Assembly (NCBI RefSeq): GCF_013911755.1
Contig: NZ_JACESP010000012.1
Coordinates: 1 to 64,000, forward strand
DNA length: 64,000 nucleotides
Reading direction: 5' to 3'
Source: Sphingosinicella sp.
GTDB lineage: Bacteria > Pseudomonadota > Alphaproteobacteria > Sphingomonadales > Sphingomonadaceae
Position numbers and translations under genes: made by a program. Position 1 is the first letter of the stretch; every line of letters begins with the position of its first letter. This document shows, piece after piece, positions 37,744-47,538 of the stretch. The notes below the pieces were generated by a model. The model was not told where the DNA came from and did not search any database. It was given only the letters and a program-made list of their open reading frames with translations.

Positions 37744-37980
37744 ATGAAAATCGAAAAGCTCCTTGGAGCGGCGCTCGGCGCCTTGATGGTTGCCGGTGTA
37801 CCGGCTGTGGCGCTCGCACAGAGCGCGGATGCACCGCCCACGATCGACACGAACGGCGACGGCAAGCCCGACGCATGGGACACGAACGGCGACGGCAAGG
37901 CCGATGCATGGGACACGAACGGCGACGGCAAGCCTGACGCGGTCGATGCCGATGGTGACGGCAAGCCCGACGCTCAATAA
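37744..37980 (+). CDS. Small secreted protein with four DxNGDGxxD calcium-binding-like repeats
   Basis: A 78-residue protein: a signal peptide of 26 residues (ending ALAQ) and a mature part that is essentially four tandem 11-residue units, DTNGDGKPDAW-like, at 35-78. DxNxDGxxD is the calcium-binding loop found in thrombospondin type-3 repeats, dockerins and EF-hands. The DNA repeat unit is 33 bases (37846-37977), the first three nearly identical, so the gene can change copy number by slippage. AAAGGTG lies before the ATG. A very strong terminator follows. Partner unknown. Confidence 0.8.
   Translation: MKIEKLLGAALGALMVAGVPAVALAQSADAPPTIDTNGDGKPDAWDTNGDGKADAWDTNGDGKPDAVDADGDGKPDAQ
37846..37977 (+). 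repeat. Four 33-bp tandem repeats inside the calcium-binding-repeat gene
   Basis: Units start at 37846, 37879, 37912 and 37945. The first three differ at only a few bases; the fourth is more diverged (GATGCCGATGGTGACGGC). Each unit preserves the reading frame, so gain or loss of units changes the protein length without a frameshift. Confidence 0.85.
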
Positions 37981-38016
37981 CACCCGGCCGTTTTCCCTTT
38001 CCCTCAATCCCGGATG

Positions 38017-38053
38017 CGCCGGTGGATCATGTGATCCGCCGGCGTTTTTTTTT
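38017..38053 (+). terminator. Strong rho-independent terminator after the calcium-binding-repeat gene
   Basis: A 12-bp stem (38017-38028 with 38033-38044, one G-U pair), a 4-base loop ATGT, then a run of nine T. It points along the plus strand. metH, on the opposite strand, ends 5 bases beyond it. Confidence 0.92.
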
Positions 38054-38057
38054 CGTG

Positions 38058-40667
38058 TCAGAGGTTGGGGCGAAGCCAGCGTTCCGCGTCCTCGACCGGA
38101 AGACCGCACCGCGCGGCATAATCCTCAAGCTGATCACGGCCGATACGCGCGACACCGAAATACGATGCCTCCGGATGCGCGAAATAGAAGCCCGAAACAC
38201 TCGCGGTAGGAAGCATCGCGAGCCCCTCGGTGAGCACGATCCCCGTCGCCGCCGTCGCGCCGAGCAGGCGAAACAGCTCGGGCTTCAGCGTGTGATCCGG
38301 GCACGCCGGATAGCCGGGCGCCGGGCGTATGCCCTTGTAGCGCTCCTTGATCAGTTCCTCATTCGTCAGCCGCTCATCGGGCGCATAGCCCCAAAGCTCG
38401 CGGCGCACGCGCTCGTGCAAGTATTCGGCGAAGGCTTCGGCGAGGCGGTCGGCGAGCGCCTTCAGCATGATGTCCGAATAGTCATCATGCGCGCGGCGGA
38501 AGCGTTCGGAATGAAGGTCGATCCCCTCTCCGCCCGTTACCGCGAAGCCGCCGATCCAGTCCGCCTCGGGCGAGATGAAATCGGCAAGGCACATGTTGGG
38601 ACGGCCTGCGCGCTTCTCGATCTGCTGGCGGAGCATGGCGAAGCGGCCGATCGCCTTCGAGCGACTTTCGTCCGCGTACACGACGATATCGTCGCCCTCG
38701 CGCCGCACCGGCCAGAAGCCGACAACGCCGCGCGCGCTCAGCCAGCGTTCGCCCGCGATCTGCTCCAGCATCTTTTGCGCGTCGGCAAACAGCGACCGCG
38801 CGCTTTCGCCCACCACCGCGTCATTCAGGATGGCGGGGTAGTTGCCTGCGAGTTCCCACGCGCGGAAGAACGGCGTCCAGTCGATGTACGGGATCAGCGT
38901 ATCCACGGTCACGTCGTCAATCACGCGGACGCCCGACGTCGCTGGCTTCACCGGCGGATGCGCCGCGAAATCCGCCGGGAAACCATTCGCGCGCGCGTCG
39001 GCGATGCTCACCAGCTTGCCCTCGCCCCGGCTCGCGCGCTCCTCGCGGATCATCGCATATTCGGCGCGCGTCTCCTCGACGAGCTTGCCCTTCATGTTGT
39101 CGGACGTCAGCGCACTCGCCACGCCCACCGCGCGGCTCGCATCGAGCACGTGCAGCGTCGGCCCCGAATAAACGGGTTCGATCTTGAGCGCGGTGTGTAC
39201 GCGGCTTGTGGTCGCGCCACCGATCAGAAGCGGCATGGTGAACCCCTCGCGCTCCATCTCGGCCGCCACCGTCACCATCTCGTCGAGCGAAGGCGTGATG
39301 AGGCCGGAAAGCCCGATCATGTCGGCGTTCTGTTCGCGCGCTGTTTTCAAGATCGTCTGGAACGGCACCATCACGCCAAGGTCGATGACCTCGAAGTTGT
39401 TGCACTGAAGCACGACGCCCACGATGTTCTTGCCGATATCGTGAACGTCCCCCTTCACGGTCGCCATCACGATGCGGCCCTTAGCGCGCGAGCCCTCTTC
39501 CTTTTGCGCCTCGATGAACGGAATGAGGTGCGCGACCGCCTTTTTCATCACGCGCGCCGATTTCACCACCTGCGGCAGGAACATCTTGCCCGAACCGAAC
39601 AAATCGCCGACGACCGACATGCCCGCCATCAGCGGACCTTCGATCACCTCGATCGGCCGGGCGAACTGCTGCCGCGCTTCTTCAGTATCCTCGACGACAT
39701 ACGCGTCGAGCCCCTTCACCAGCGCATGTTCCAGGCGTTTCTGCACGGGCAGCATCCGCCATTCCTCTGTCGCCTTCTCGGCAACCTGGCCATCGCCGCG
39801 GAAGCGCTCGGCGATCTCCAACAAACGCTCGGTCGCATCCGGGCGGCGATTGAGAACCACATCCTCGCACGCTTCGCGCAGTTCGGGGTCGATCGTGTCG
39901 TAAACGTCGAGCTGGCCCGCGTTGACGATCGCCATGTCCATTCCCGCCGGAATGGCGTGATACAGGAATACGCTGTGCATCGCGCGGCGCACGGGCTCGT
40001 TGCCCCGGAAACTGAAGGAGAGGTTGGAAAGCCCGCCCGAAATATGCACGTACGGGCAGCGTTTCCGAATCTCGCGCGTCGCCTCGATGAAATCAACGCC
40101 GTAGTTGTTGTGCTCCTCGATCCCCGTCGCCACCGCGAAGATGTTGGGGTCGAAGATGATATCTTCGGGCGGAAAGCCGTTGGCGGTGAGGAGCTTGTAA
40201 GCGCGCTCGCAGATCTCGACCTTGCGCGCGGCGGTATCCGCCTGCCCCACCTCGTCGAATGCCATCACGACGGCAGCGGCGCCATAGGCACGCACCTTGC
40301 GCGCGGCCTCAAGGAAGGCTTCCTCGCCTTCCTTCATGCTGATCGAATTCACGATCGGCTTGCCGGTCACGCACTTCAGGCCCGCCTCGATCACGCTCCA
40401 TTTGGAACTGTCGATCATCACCGGCACGCGGCTGATATCGGGCTCCGCCGCGATGAGCTTCAGGTATGTCTCCATTGCGTGTTCGGCGTCGAGCAGGCCC
40501 TCGTCCATGTTGACGTCGATGATCTGTGCGCCGTTTTCCACCTGATCGCGCGCGACCTCGATGGCGGCGGTGTAATCGCCCGCCATGATCAGCTTCTTGA
40601 ACTTCGCCGATCCGGTAACATTGGTGCGCTCGCCGATATTGACGAAACGCGCGGTGTTCTGTGTCAT
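38058..40667 (-). CDS. metH: Methionine synthase, C-terminal part (folate-, B12- and activation domains)
   Basis: Carries the pterin-binding, cobalamin-binding and SAM-activation modules of MetH as a separate 869-residue protein. Order: pterin-binding barrel ([16 protein letters not shown] start, [13 protein letters not shown]); cap domain (about 330-390); B12 domain with [14 protein letters not shown] (DxHxxG, the axial His) and [10 protein letters not shown]; and an activation domain with [15 protein letters not shown]. The start is the ATG at 40667, 10 bases after the N-terminal gene. The homocysteine-binding barrel is encoded separately upstream, a split found in many alphaproteobacteria. 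Confidence 0.96.
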   Translation of the reverse strand: MTQNTARFVNIGERTNVTGSAKFKKLIMAGDYTAAIEVARDQVENGAQIIDVNMDEGLLDAEHAMETYLKLIAAEPDISRVPVMIDSSKWSVIEAGLKCVTGKPIVNSISMKEGEEAFLEAARKVRAYGAAAVVMAFDEVGQADTAARKVEICERAYKLLTANGFPPEDIIFDPNIFAVATGIEEHNNYGVDFIEATREIRKRCPYVHISGGLSNLSFSFRGNEPVRRAMHSVFLYHAIPAGMDMAIVNAGQLDVYDTIDPELREACEDVVLNRRPDATERLLEIAERFRGDGQVAEKATEEWRMLPVQKRLEHALVKGLDAYVVEDTEEARQQFARPIEVIEGPLMAGMSVVGDLFGSGKMFLPQVVKSARVMKKAVAHLIPFIEAQKEEGSRAKGRIVMATVKGDVHDIGKNIVGVVLQCNNFEVIDLGVMVPFQTILKTAREQNADMIGLSGLITPSLDEMVTVAAEMEREGFTMPLLIGGATTSRVHTALKIEPVYSGPTLHVLDASRAVGVASALTSDNMKGKLVEETRAEYAMIREERASRGEGKLVSIADARANGFPADFAAHPPVKPATSGVRVIDDVTVDTLIPYIDWTPFFRAWELAGNYPAILNDAVVGESARSLFADAQKMLEQIAGERWLSARGVVGFWPVRREGDDIVVYADESRSKAIGRFAMLRQQIEKRAGRPNMCLADFISPEADWIGGFAVTGGEGIDLHSERFRRAHDDYSDIMLKALADRLAEAFAEYLHERVRRELWGYAPDERLTNEELIKERYKGIRPAPGYPACPDHTLKPELFRLLGATAATGIVLTEGLAMLPTASVSGFYFAHPEASYFGVARIGRDQLEDYAARCGLPVEDAERWLRPNL

Positions 40668-40677
40668 GATGTGCAGT

Positions 40678-41724
40678 TCAGGCGAGTGTGAAGGCGTCGA
40701 GACCGGCAAGATGCATCGCCGGTTCGAGGTGCGGAATGGCGCGGGGTGGCAGCCCCTCAACGGCTTTGGCCATCGCGGCGATATGCGCAGCAGTCGTGCC
40801 GCAGCAGCCGCCGACGATGTTGATAAGCCCCGACTCCGCCCATTCGTGGATCATGCCGCCGGTGGTATCGGGCGCCTCGTCATACTGCCCGAGTTCATTC
40901 GGAAGCCCCGCGTTCGGATAGACCATCACCAGCGTATCGGCGATGCGCGACAATGCCTGCACGTGCGGGCGCAGTTCCTTCGCGCCGAACGAACAGTTGA
41001 GCCCGATCGTCACCGGCTCGGCATGGCGCACCGCATACCAGAACGCTTCCACCGAATGACCCGAAAGATTGCGGCCCGACATGTCGGTGATCGTCATCGA
41101 TATCATCATGGGGATGCGTGCGCCGCGCGTTTCGCCGAGTTCGATAAGCCCCATGATCGCGGCCTTGGCGTTCAGCGTGTCGAAGATCGTTTCAATGAGG
41201 ATGAAATCCGATCCCGCATCGAGCAGTGCTTCGGCCTGCTCCTTGTAAACCTCCTTCACCTCGTCGAACGTCACGGCGCGGAAGCCCGGATCGTTCACGT
41301 CGGGCGACAGCGACAGCGTCTTGTTCGTCGGCCCGATCGCGCCCGCGACGAAGCGGGGCTTCCCGTCGCGCGCAGTTGCGGCATCCGCCTCTTCGCGTGC
41401 GATGCGGGCGGCGCCGTGGTTCATCTCCGCGACCAGATGCTCCGCACCGTAATCCGCCTGGCTGATCCGGTTGGCGTTGAAGGTGTTGGTGGCAAGGATA
41501 TCCGCGCCCGCATCGGCATAGCCGCGCGTGATTGCGCGCACGATGTCGGGGCGGGTCAGGACCAGAAGGTCGTTGTTGCCCTTCTGATCGTGGCCGAGAT
41601 CGTAATTGCCGCGATAGGCTGCTTCATCCAGCCCATAGGTCTGGATCGCCGTGCCGAACGCGCCGTCGTTGATGAGGATGCGCTTCGCAGCTTCCGCGCG
41701 CAGGCGCTCTGCTGCGTTCGTCAT
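40678..41724 (-). CDS. metH: Methionine synthase, N-terminal part (homocysteine-binding domain)
   Basis: A 348-residue homocysteine S-methyltransferase barrel. It has [12 protein letters not shown] near the start and the zinc-binding cysteines in GLNCSFGA and GGCCGTT, the set that holds homocysteine-zinc. It covers only the first domain of full-length MetH, the rest being in the next gene. The ATG overlaps the metF stop by 4 bases (ATGA), so MetF and both MetH halves are made together. Confidence 0.95.
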   Translation of the reverse strand: MTNAAERLRAEAAKRILINDGAFGTAIQTYGLDEAAYRGNYDLGHDQKGNNDLLVLTRPDIVRAITRGYADAGADILATNTFNANRISQADYGAEHLVAEMNHGAARIAREEADAATARDGKPRFVAGAIGPTNKTLSLSPDVNDPGFRAVTFDEVKEVYKEQAEALLDAGSDFILIETIFDTLNAKAAIMGLIELGETRGARIPMMISMTITDMSGRNLSGHSVEAFWYAVRHAEPVTIGLNCSFGAKELRPHVQALSRIADTLVMVYPNAGLPNELGQYDEAPDTTGGMIHEWAESGLINIVGGCCGTTAAHIAAMAKAVEGLPPRAIPHLEPAMHLAGLDAFTLA

Positions 41725-42650
41725 GCCTGTTCTCCGTTCGCGCGCTTCCCGAGCATGTGGCATATCGCGTAGCTGAGATCAGCGCGGTTCAATGTGTAGA
41801 AATGGAATTCGCGAACCCCGCCCGCGTAAAGGCGCCGACAGAATTCGGCGGCGACGGTGGCGGCGACGAGACCGCGCGCTGCGGGCCGCTCTTCCAGCCC
41901 TTCGAACAGCCGCCCCATCCAGCCGGGAATCGCCGTGCCGCACATCTCGGCCATGCGTTTCGTTTGCGCGAAATTGCTGACCGGCAGGATGCCGGGCACG
42001 ATCTCGGCGTCGAGACCTGCCGCAGCCGCATTATCGCGGAAACGGAAATAGGTTTCGGGCTCGAAGAAGAACTGCGTGATCGCGCGGTGGGCGCCCGCAT
42101 CGAGCTTGCGCTTCAGATTGTCGAGATCCTGCGCGATGCTCGCGGCCTCCGGGTGCATTTCCGGGTAGGCTGCAACGCTGATCTCGAAGTCCGCGACGCG
42201 GCGAAGCCCCGCGACGAGTGCGGCGGCGTTCTCATATCCGTCCGCGCGCGGCACGAAGCGTTCGCCCGCGCGCGGCGGATCACCGCGTAGCGCCACGATA
42301 TGCCGAACGCCCGCATCCCAATAGGCGCGTGCGACGTCATCAATCTCGCCGCGCGAGGCATCGACGCAAGTTAGATGCGCGGCAGGTGTCAGCGTCGTTT
42401 CGCGCACGAGGCGCGAAACCGTGGCGTGCGTGCGCTCCCGCGTCGATCCGCCCGCACCGTATGTGACGGAGACGAAACGCGGATGCAGCGGTTCAAGCGT
42501 CTTGATCGACTCCCACAGCGTCTCCTCCATTTTCTCCGTCTTGGGCGGGAAGAATTCGAACGACACGCCGATGTCGCCGCGCAGATCCGCGAACAGGGGC
42601 TGGCGGACAGCATTCTGCGCTTCCGTCATCTGATCGAGTGTCAGGATCAT
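41721..42650 (-). CDS. metF: Methylenetetrahydrofolate reductase
   Basis: An FAD enzyme reducing methylene-THF to methyl-THF, the donor for MetH. The 309 residues include VSFEFFPPKTEKMEETLW, SVTYGAGGSTRERT, LRGDPP and THAITQFFFEPETYF-like text (HRAITQFFFEP). The ATG at 42650 overlaps the preceding regulator stop (ATGA); an internal ATG at 42629 is less likely. GlyA in this window supplies its substrate. Confidence 0.96.
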   Translation of the reverse strand: MILTLDQMTEAQNAVRQPLFADLRGDIGVSFEFFPPKTEKMEETLWESIKTLEPLHPRFVSVTYGAGGSTRERTHATVSRLVRETTLTPAAHLTCVDASRGEIDDVARAYWDAGVRHIVALRGDPPRAGERFVPRADGYENAAALVAGLRRVADFEISVAAYPEMHPEAASIAQDLDNLKRKLDAGAHRAITQFFFEPETYFRFRDNAAAAGLDAEIVPGILPVSNFAQTKRMAEMCGTAIPGWMGRLFEGLEERPAARGLVAATVAAEFCRRLYAGGVREFHFYTLNRADLSYAICHMLGKRANGEQA

Positions 42651-43594
42651 GCCGCTTTCCTTTTCACGAGCGGGGTCTTTTCCCCAAGCCAGATGCTGAC
42701 GGTCAACGTGCCCCCTTTCAGATGATCCATAACACGGCCTTCAAGGCCGCTTTCGCGCATCCAGCCAAGCACGGCGTCGTCGGCGAACCCGAGACGCGTG
42801 TGCGCGTGGTTCGCGCGCAGTTCTTCGAGCGTATGCGGCGCGAAATCGACAACAAGCAGACGTCCGCCCGGCGCGAGCACGCGCGCGGCTTCTGCGATCG
42901 CACCCGAAGGATTGTCCGCATAGTGCAGAACCTGGTGCAGCAGCACCGTATCGATGCTGCCGTCTGCCTGCGGGAGGGCATACATATCGGCTTGCCGCAC
43001 CTCGCAATGTCCGAGCTGCGCCGCCTCCAGCTTGCCGCGCGCGACGCGAAGCATGTCCGCGCTGCGGTCGACGCCGATCGCGCCGCGCGACCCCGGCGCG
43101 AGCAGCTCCAACATCCGCCCCGTCCCCGTGCCGACGTCCAGCAGATAGCCGACCGGGCGCGCAGCAAGCGCGCGCAGAATCGCCGCCTCGACCTCATCAT
43201 CGGAAACGTGCATCGAACGGATACCGTCCCAGCCTTCGGCATGGGCATCGAAATAGCTGCGCATTTCGGCGACCCGGCGCGCGCGAATCTCGTCGAGCCG
43301 CCGCGTGTCCGCCGCGACAGCGGCGCTGCCGTCCAGCATACGGTCCAGAAGCCCGCCGACCTCGCCGGCAAGCCCCGCGCCTTCGATCCGCAGGAAAACC
43401 CAGGCGCCTTCCTTGTGCCGCACCAGAAGCCCCGCCTCGGCCAGGATACGCACATGCCGCGACACGCGCGGCTGCGATTGCCCGAGCACCTCGGCAAGTT
43501 CGCCGATCGACAGCTCCATCGAGCGCACGAGCGCCATGATCCGAAGCCTTGACGGATCGGCGAGAGCGCGGAAAAGGTCGAGCGCGGGCTGCAT
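42647..43594 (-). CDS. ArsR-type HTH regulator fused to a SAM methyltransferase domain (SahR-like)
   Basis: A 315-residue protein: an ArsR winged helix (LFRALADPSRLRIMALV, ELAEVLGQSQPRVSRHVRILAEAGLL; about 1-90), then a class I methyltransferase fold with LLDVGTGTGRMLEL (SAM loop), GVDRSADML and LLHQVLHYADNP. Heading the metF-metH operon, it fits the SahR type of regulator, which senses S-adenosylhomocysteine and represses methionine-cycle genes; that assignment is by analogy. A palindrome overlaps its promoter, so autoregulation is likely. There is no ribosome site before the ATG at 43594. Confidence 0.87.
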   Translation of the reverse strand: MQPALDLFRALADPSRLRIMALVRSMELSIGELAEVLGQSQPRVSRHVRILAEAGLLVRHKEGAWVFLRIEGAGLAGEVGGLLDRMLDGSAAVAADTRRLDEIRARRVAEMRSYFDAHAEGWDGIRSMHVSDDEVEAAILRALAARPVGYLLDVGTGTGRMLELLAPGSRGAIGVDRSADMLRVARGKLEAAQLGHCEVRQADMYALPQADGSIDTVLLHQVLHYADNPSGAIAEAARVLAPGGRLLVVDFAPHTLEELRANHAHTRLGFADDAVLGWMRESGLEGRVMDHLKGGTLTVSIWLGEKTPLVKRKAA

Positions 43595-43601
43595 GAAAAG
43601 G

Positions 43602-43630
43602 GATATAAAGATTTCTTTATATGAGGTCAA
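43602..43630 (-). promoter_or_regulatory. Promoter and palindromic operator of the methionine operon
   Basis: On the minus strand, TTGACC (43630-43625), 17 bases, then TATATC (43607-43602). A 20-base palindrome, ATATAAAGA-TT-TCTTTATAT on the plus strand (43603-43622), fills most of the spacer and the -10, an ideal repressor position. Only 7 bases separate the -10 from the ATG, so the mRNA is predicted to be leaderless or nearly so. Confidence 0.65.
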
Positions 43631-43709
43631 TGAACGAAATACGTTGTCACAGACCATCGTGGAACTCTAGGTTCCGCGCCTTGTCGCCCAGCGTTATTCG
43701 GGAAGCCTC

Positions 43710-44573
43710 ATGTCCGCACGCACCGTCCCACTCGTCGCCCTCCTCGCCGCCCCGCTTCTTGCCGGCTGCGTCACAACACCGGGCGGCGTTTCGGAGGCAG
43801 AGCTCGACCGGTTCGAAAAGACCAATCGGGCGATCTATTCATTCAACAAGGGCGTCGACACGGCCGTCATCAAGCCCGTGACCCAAGGCTACCGCGCTGT
43901 CGTTCCCGGCATCGCGCGGCGCGGCGTCTCGAACGCGCTCGACAATGTCGACGAGCCGCTTTCGTTCATCAACGCTGTGTTGCAGGGCAAGTTCAAGGTC
44001 GCCTTCCGGGCGGTCGATCGGTTCATGATCAACTCGACGTTCGGCGTTGCCGGCCTCTTCGACCACGCGACCGAAATGGGGCTTCCCAAGCAGGAAGAGG
44101 ATTTCGGCCAGACGCTCGCGGCGTGGGGCGTCGGATCGGGGCCTTACATCATGCTCCCGCTGCTCGGCCCCTCCACGCTTCGCGACACCGTCGGCTTCGG
44201 CGTCGACTCGGTTACGGACCCGTGGCCCAAGTTCCAAAAGGAGGTCGCCGGCCTGAGCGGCACGGAGCGGCTCGGCGTCACTGCCGGCGAGGCGATCGAT
44301 CTGCGCTCACGCCTCGTCGACACGGCCGACCCGCTGCTCGCCACGGCCCTCGATGAATATGCGACCGTTCGCGCCGCCTATCTCCAGCAACGCCTCCACG
44401 ACATCTACGATGGCGACCCGCCTGAAGACAATTTCACGCCGACCTTCGATGACGAGACGCCAGCCCCCACCGCGCCGGTCGAAGACGCCGTGGCGTCCGA
44501 ACCCGCGACAGAGGAAGCGCTCGCGCCCGCATCTGATACGGACGAGCCCAAGGCCCAAACCGTCACGCCGTAA
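43710..44573 (+). CDS. mlaA: Phospholipid-binding lipoprotein MlaA (VacJ)
   Basis: An outer-membrane lipoprotein of the Mla system, which removes mislocalised phospholipids from the outer leaflet. The 287 residues have a lipoprotein signal (LAGC, Cys20), DRFEKTNRAIYSFNKGVDTAVIKPVTQGYRAVVP, FGVAGLFDHATEMGLPKQEEDFGQTLAAWGVGSGPY and LPLLGPSTLRDTVG, the family landmarks. The C-terminal 40 residues are Pro/Ala/Glu-rich and of low complexity. GGGAAG precedes the ATG. No other mla gene is nearby. Divergent from the methionine operon. Confidence 0.95.
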   Translation: MSARTVPLVALLAAPLLAGCVTTPGGVSEAELDRFEKTNRAIYSFNKGVDTAVIKPVTQGYRAVVPGIARRGVSNALDNVDEPLSFINAVLQGKFKVAFRAVDRFMINSTFGVAGLFDHATEMGLPKQEEDFGQTLAAWGVGSGPYIMLPLLGPSTLRDTVGFGVDSVTDPWPKFQKEVAGLSGTERLGVTAGEAIDLRSRLVDTADPLLATALDEYATVRAAYLQQRLHDIYDGDPPEDNFTPTFDDETPAPTAPVEDAVASEPATEEALAPASDTDEPKAQTVTP

Positions 44574-44910
44574 GGGCGCGAATGCCGTCCGCGAATCGCG
44601 CCGGCCCGTCTTCGCATACCGAATTTATCGTGCCGAATCCGATACCTGCGGCATTTGGAGCGCTTCAGCCATGCGCCGGCCCGATCCGCCGGCGCATGGC
44701 GCACCCCCCCAACCCGAAGAATATCTATTGTTTTACAAGACATTAAGTGGGCGCCCGTGAAGCAGACTGCGGATCGCGAAAGTTCTTCACAAAAATATTT
44801 TGCGCGGCGGCATCAAATCTCTTCCCACAGACAAGGTTTTCCGTGACAATCCGCGCCGCTCCCATTATTGGGCGCAGGGTCAATACAAACTGTTCTAGGG
44901 GAACAAGTCG
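44574..44910. other. 337-base gene-free stretch
   Basis: After mlaA there is no convincing gene. A perfect 13-bp inverted repeat (44668-44680 with 44688-44700, arm GCCATGCGCCGGC, loop CCGATCC) forms a strong hairpin without a T-tract on either strand. Beyond it the DNA becomes AT-rich (44730-44840), a likely promoter region for the lipoprotein at 44911. GTGACA-N17-TATTGG near 44843-44870 is the best promoter candidate, and it is weak. Confidence 0.55.
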
Positions 44911-45213
44911 ATGCGCAATGTTACCAAGGGTTTCGCAGCTCTCGCGCTCGTCGCCGGCCTCGGCCTCGCCGCTTGCAGCGAGAAGACCGAAGAAGCCGCC
45001 GACGCGACCGTGGATGCCGCGGCTGAAGACGCTGCTGTTGCTGCTGATGCCGCTGTCGCCGAAACCGACGCCGCGATGGATGCGACTGCCGACGCGACGG
45101 CCGATGCCGCTGCTGGCGCCGCTGACGCCGCTGCCGGTGCCGCCGACGCAGCCGCTGCCGGTGCCGACGCTGCTGCGGACGCCGCTGCTACGGCCGAAGA
45201 AGCTGCTCAGTAA
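44911..45213 (+). CDS. Alanine/aspartate-rich small lipoprotein (100 aa)
   Basis: A lipoprotein signal (LAAC, Cys22) is followed by about 78 residues made almost only of Ala, Asp, Glu and Thr, in repeats such as ATADATADAAAGAADAAAGA. The composition predicts a single acidic helix or disordered spacer attached to a membrane. The DNA is built of repeated GCC/GAC/GCT codons, so slippage is likely. GGGGAAC lies before the ATG and a perfect terminator follows the stop. Function unknown; similar low-complexity lipoproteins may span the periplasm. Confidence 0.75.
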   Translation: MRNVTKGFAALALVAGLGLAACSEKTEEAADATVDAAAEDAAVAADAAVAETDAAMDATADATADAAAGAADAAAGAADAAAAGADAAADAAATAEEAAQ

Positions 45214-45238
45214 GCTTTACTGACAGTTCGGAAAAAAG

Positions 45239-45275
45239 AACGGGCCGCATCTTCGGATGCGGCCCGTTTCTTTTT
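45239..45275 (+). terminator. Rho-independent terminator of the small lipoprotein
   Basis: A perfect 13-bp stem (45239-45251 with 45256-45268), a stable TTCG tetraloop, then TTCTTTTT. It lies 25 bases after the stop. Confidence 0.9.
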
Positions 45276-45310
45276 GCCCGTTATCGATCTCGATTGATGA
45301 TAGGCAAGAA

Positions 45311-45340
45311 AAAGGCCGCCGGGATCACCCGACGGCCTTT
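45311..45340 (-). terminator. Rho-independent terminator of groES-groEL
   Basis: Stem AAAGGCCG/CGGCCTTT (45311-45318 with 45333-45340) plus CGGG/CCCG, with one mismatch and an ATCA loop. On the minus strand it is followed by TTTTTC, 24 bases after the groEL stop. On the plus strand it is followed by CTTTT and may back up the lipoprotein terminator. Confidence 0.85.
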
Positions 45341-45363
45341 CTTTTGACTGCAGCTGACTGGAC

Positions 45364-47013
<1,650 letters not shown>

Positions 47014-47052
47014 CTACCCTTTCCTGGGATCTGAAATGAAAAAAGCGCGCTC

Positions 47053-47340
47053 TCAGCCGATGATGCCGAGAATGTCGCTTTCCTTCATGATGAGCAGGTC
47101 TTCACCGTTGACCTTGACCTCGGTGCCCGACCATTTGCCGAACAGAATGCGGTCGCCAGCCTTCACGTCGAGCGGGGAAACCTTGCCCTCTTCGTTCTTG
47201 GCGCCCGCGCCGGCGGCGACAACTTCGCCTTCCTGCGGCTTTTCCTTGGCGGTATCCGGGATGATAATACCCCCGGCGGTCTTTTCGTCAGCCTCGATGC
47301 GGCGGACCAGCACGCGATCGTGCAGAGGACGGAAGCCCAT
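47053..47340 (-). CDS. groES: Co-chaperonin GroES
   Basis: The 95-residue heptameric lid of GroEL. It begins [33 protein letters not shown], which includes the mobile loop, and ends [22 protein letters not shown] lies before the ATG at 47340. Expressed from a sigma-70-type promoter whose start overlaps a CIRCE operator. Confidence 0.98.
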   Translation of the reverse strand: MGFRPLHDRVLVRRIEADEKTAGGIIIPDTAKEKPQEGEVVAAGAGAKNEEGKVSPLDVKAGDRILFGKWSGTEVKVNGEDLLIMKESDILGIIG

Positions 47341-47377
47341 TCGTGTCACCCTCTCGTTCAAGTTTCGAATTCCGATA

Positions 47378-47404
47378 TTGGCACTCACAGGGAGCGAGTG
47401 CCAA
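47378..47404. promoter_or_regulatory. CIRCE operator (HrcA site)
   Basis: TTGGCACTC (47378-47386), 9 bases, GAGTGCCAA (47396-47404): a perfect inverted repeat of CIRCE form (consensus TTAGCACTC-N9-GAGTGCTAA). It lies 37 bases upstream of groES, covering the transcription start, so HrcA repression of groES-groEL is expected. Confidence 0.95.
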
Positions 47405-47412
47405 CGCGGTGG

Positions 47413-47441
47413 GATATGTGCCCCACCCCCCGGGGTGTCAA
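47413..47441 (-). promoter_or_regulatory. groES-groEL promoter
   Basis: On the minus strand, TTGACA (47441-47436), 17 bases, CATATC (47418-47413), followed 8 bases later by CIRCE. The -35 is a perfect match to consensus. No clear heat-shock sigma-32 signature was found. Confidence 0.75.
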
Positions 47442-47538
47442 CGGCCGGCCTGTGAATTTTTTTGTAACGCTCGGGGGCCTATCCTTGGCCTTCAAAGCCC
47501 ATGCCGCTACACCGGCTCAATCCTCTTAAGGAAACACC

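Noticed and set aside
37846-37977. Tandem repeats as a CRISPR-like array
   Set aside because: The repeats are contiguous 33-bp coding units without spacers, and they encode calcium-binding loops.
38022-40691. Very long open frame on the plus strand across metH (about 890 codons)
   Set aside because: It is antisense to the clearly recognisable MetH domains. Such frames arise from high-GC codon bias on the complementary strand; its translation shows no domain and is rich in Arg, His, Asp and Val in the pattern of a mirror frame.
44668-44700. Terminator of mlaA
   Set aside because: The hairpin is perfect (13 bp) but has no T-tract on either strand and lies 95 bases after the stop, so it is described only as a hairpin in the gap.
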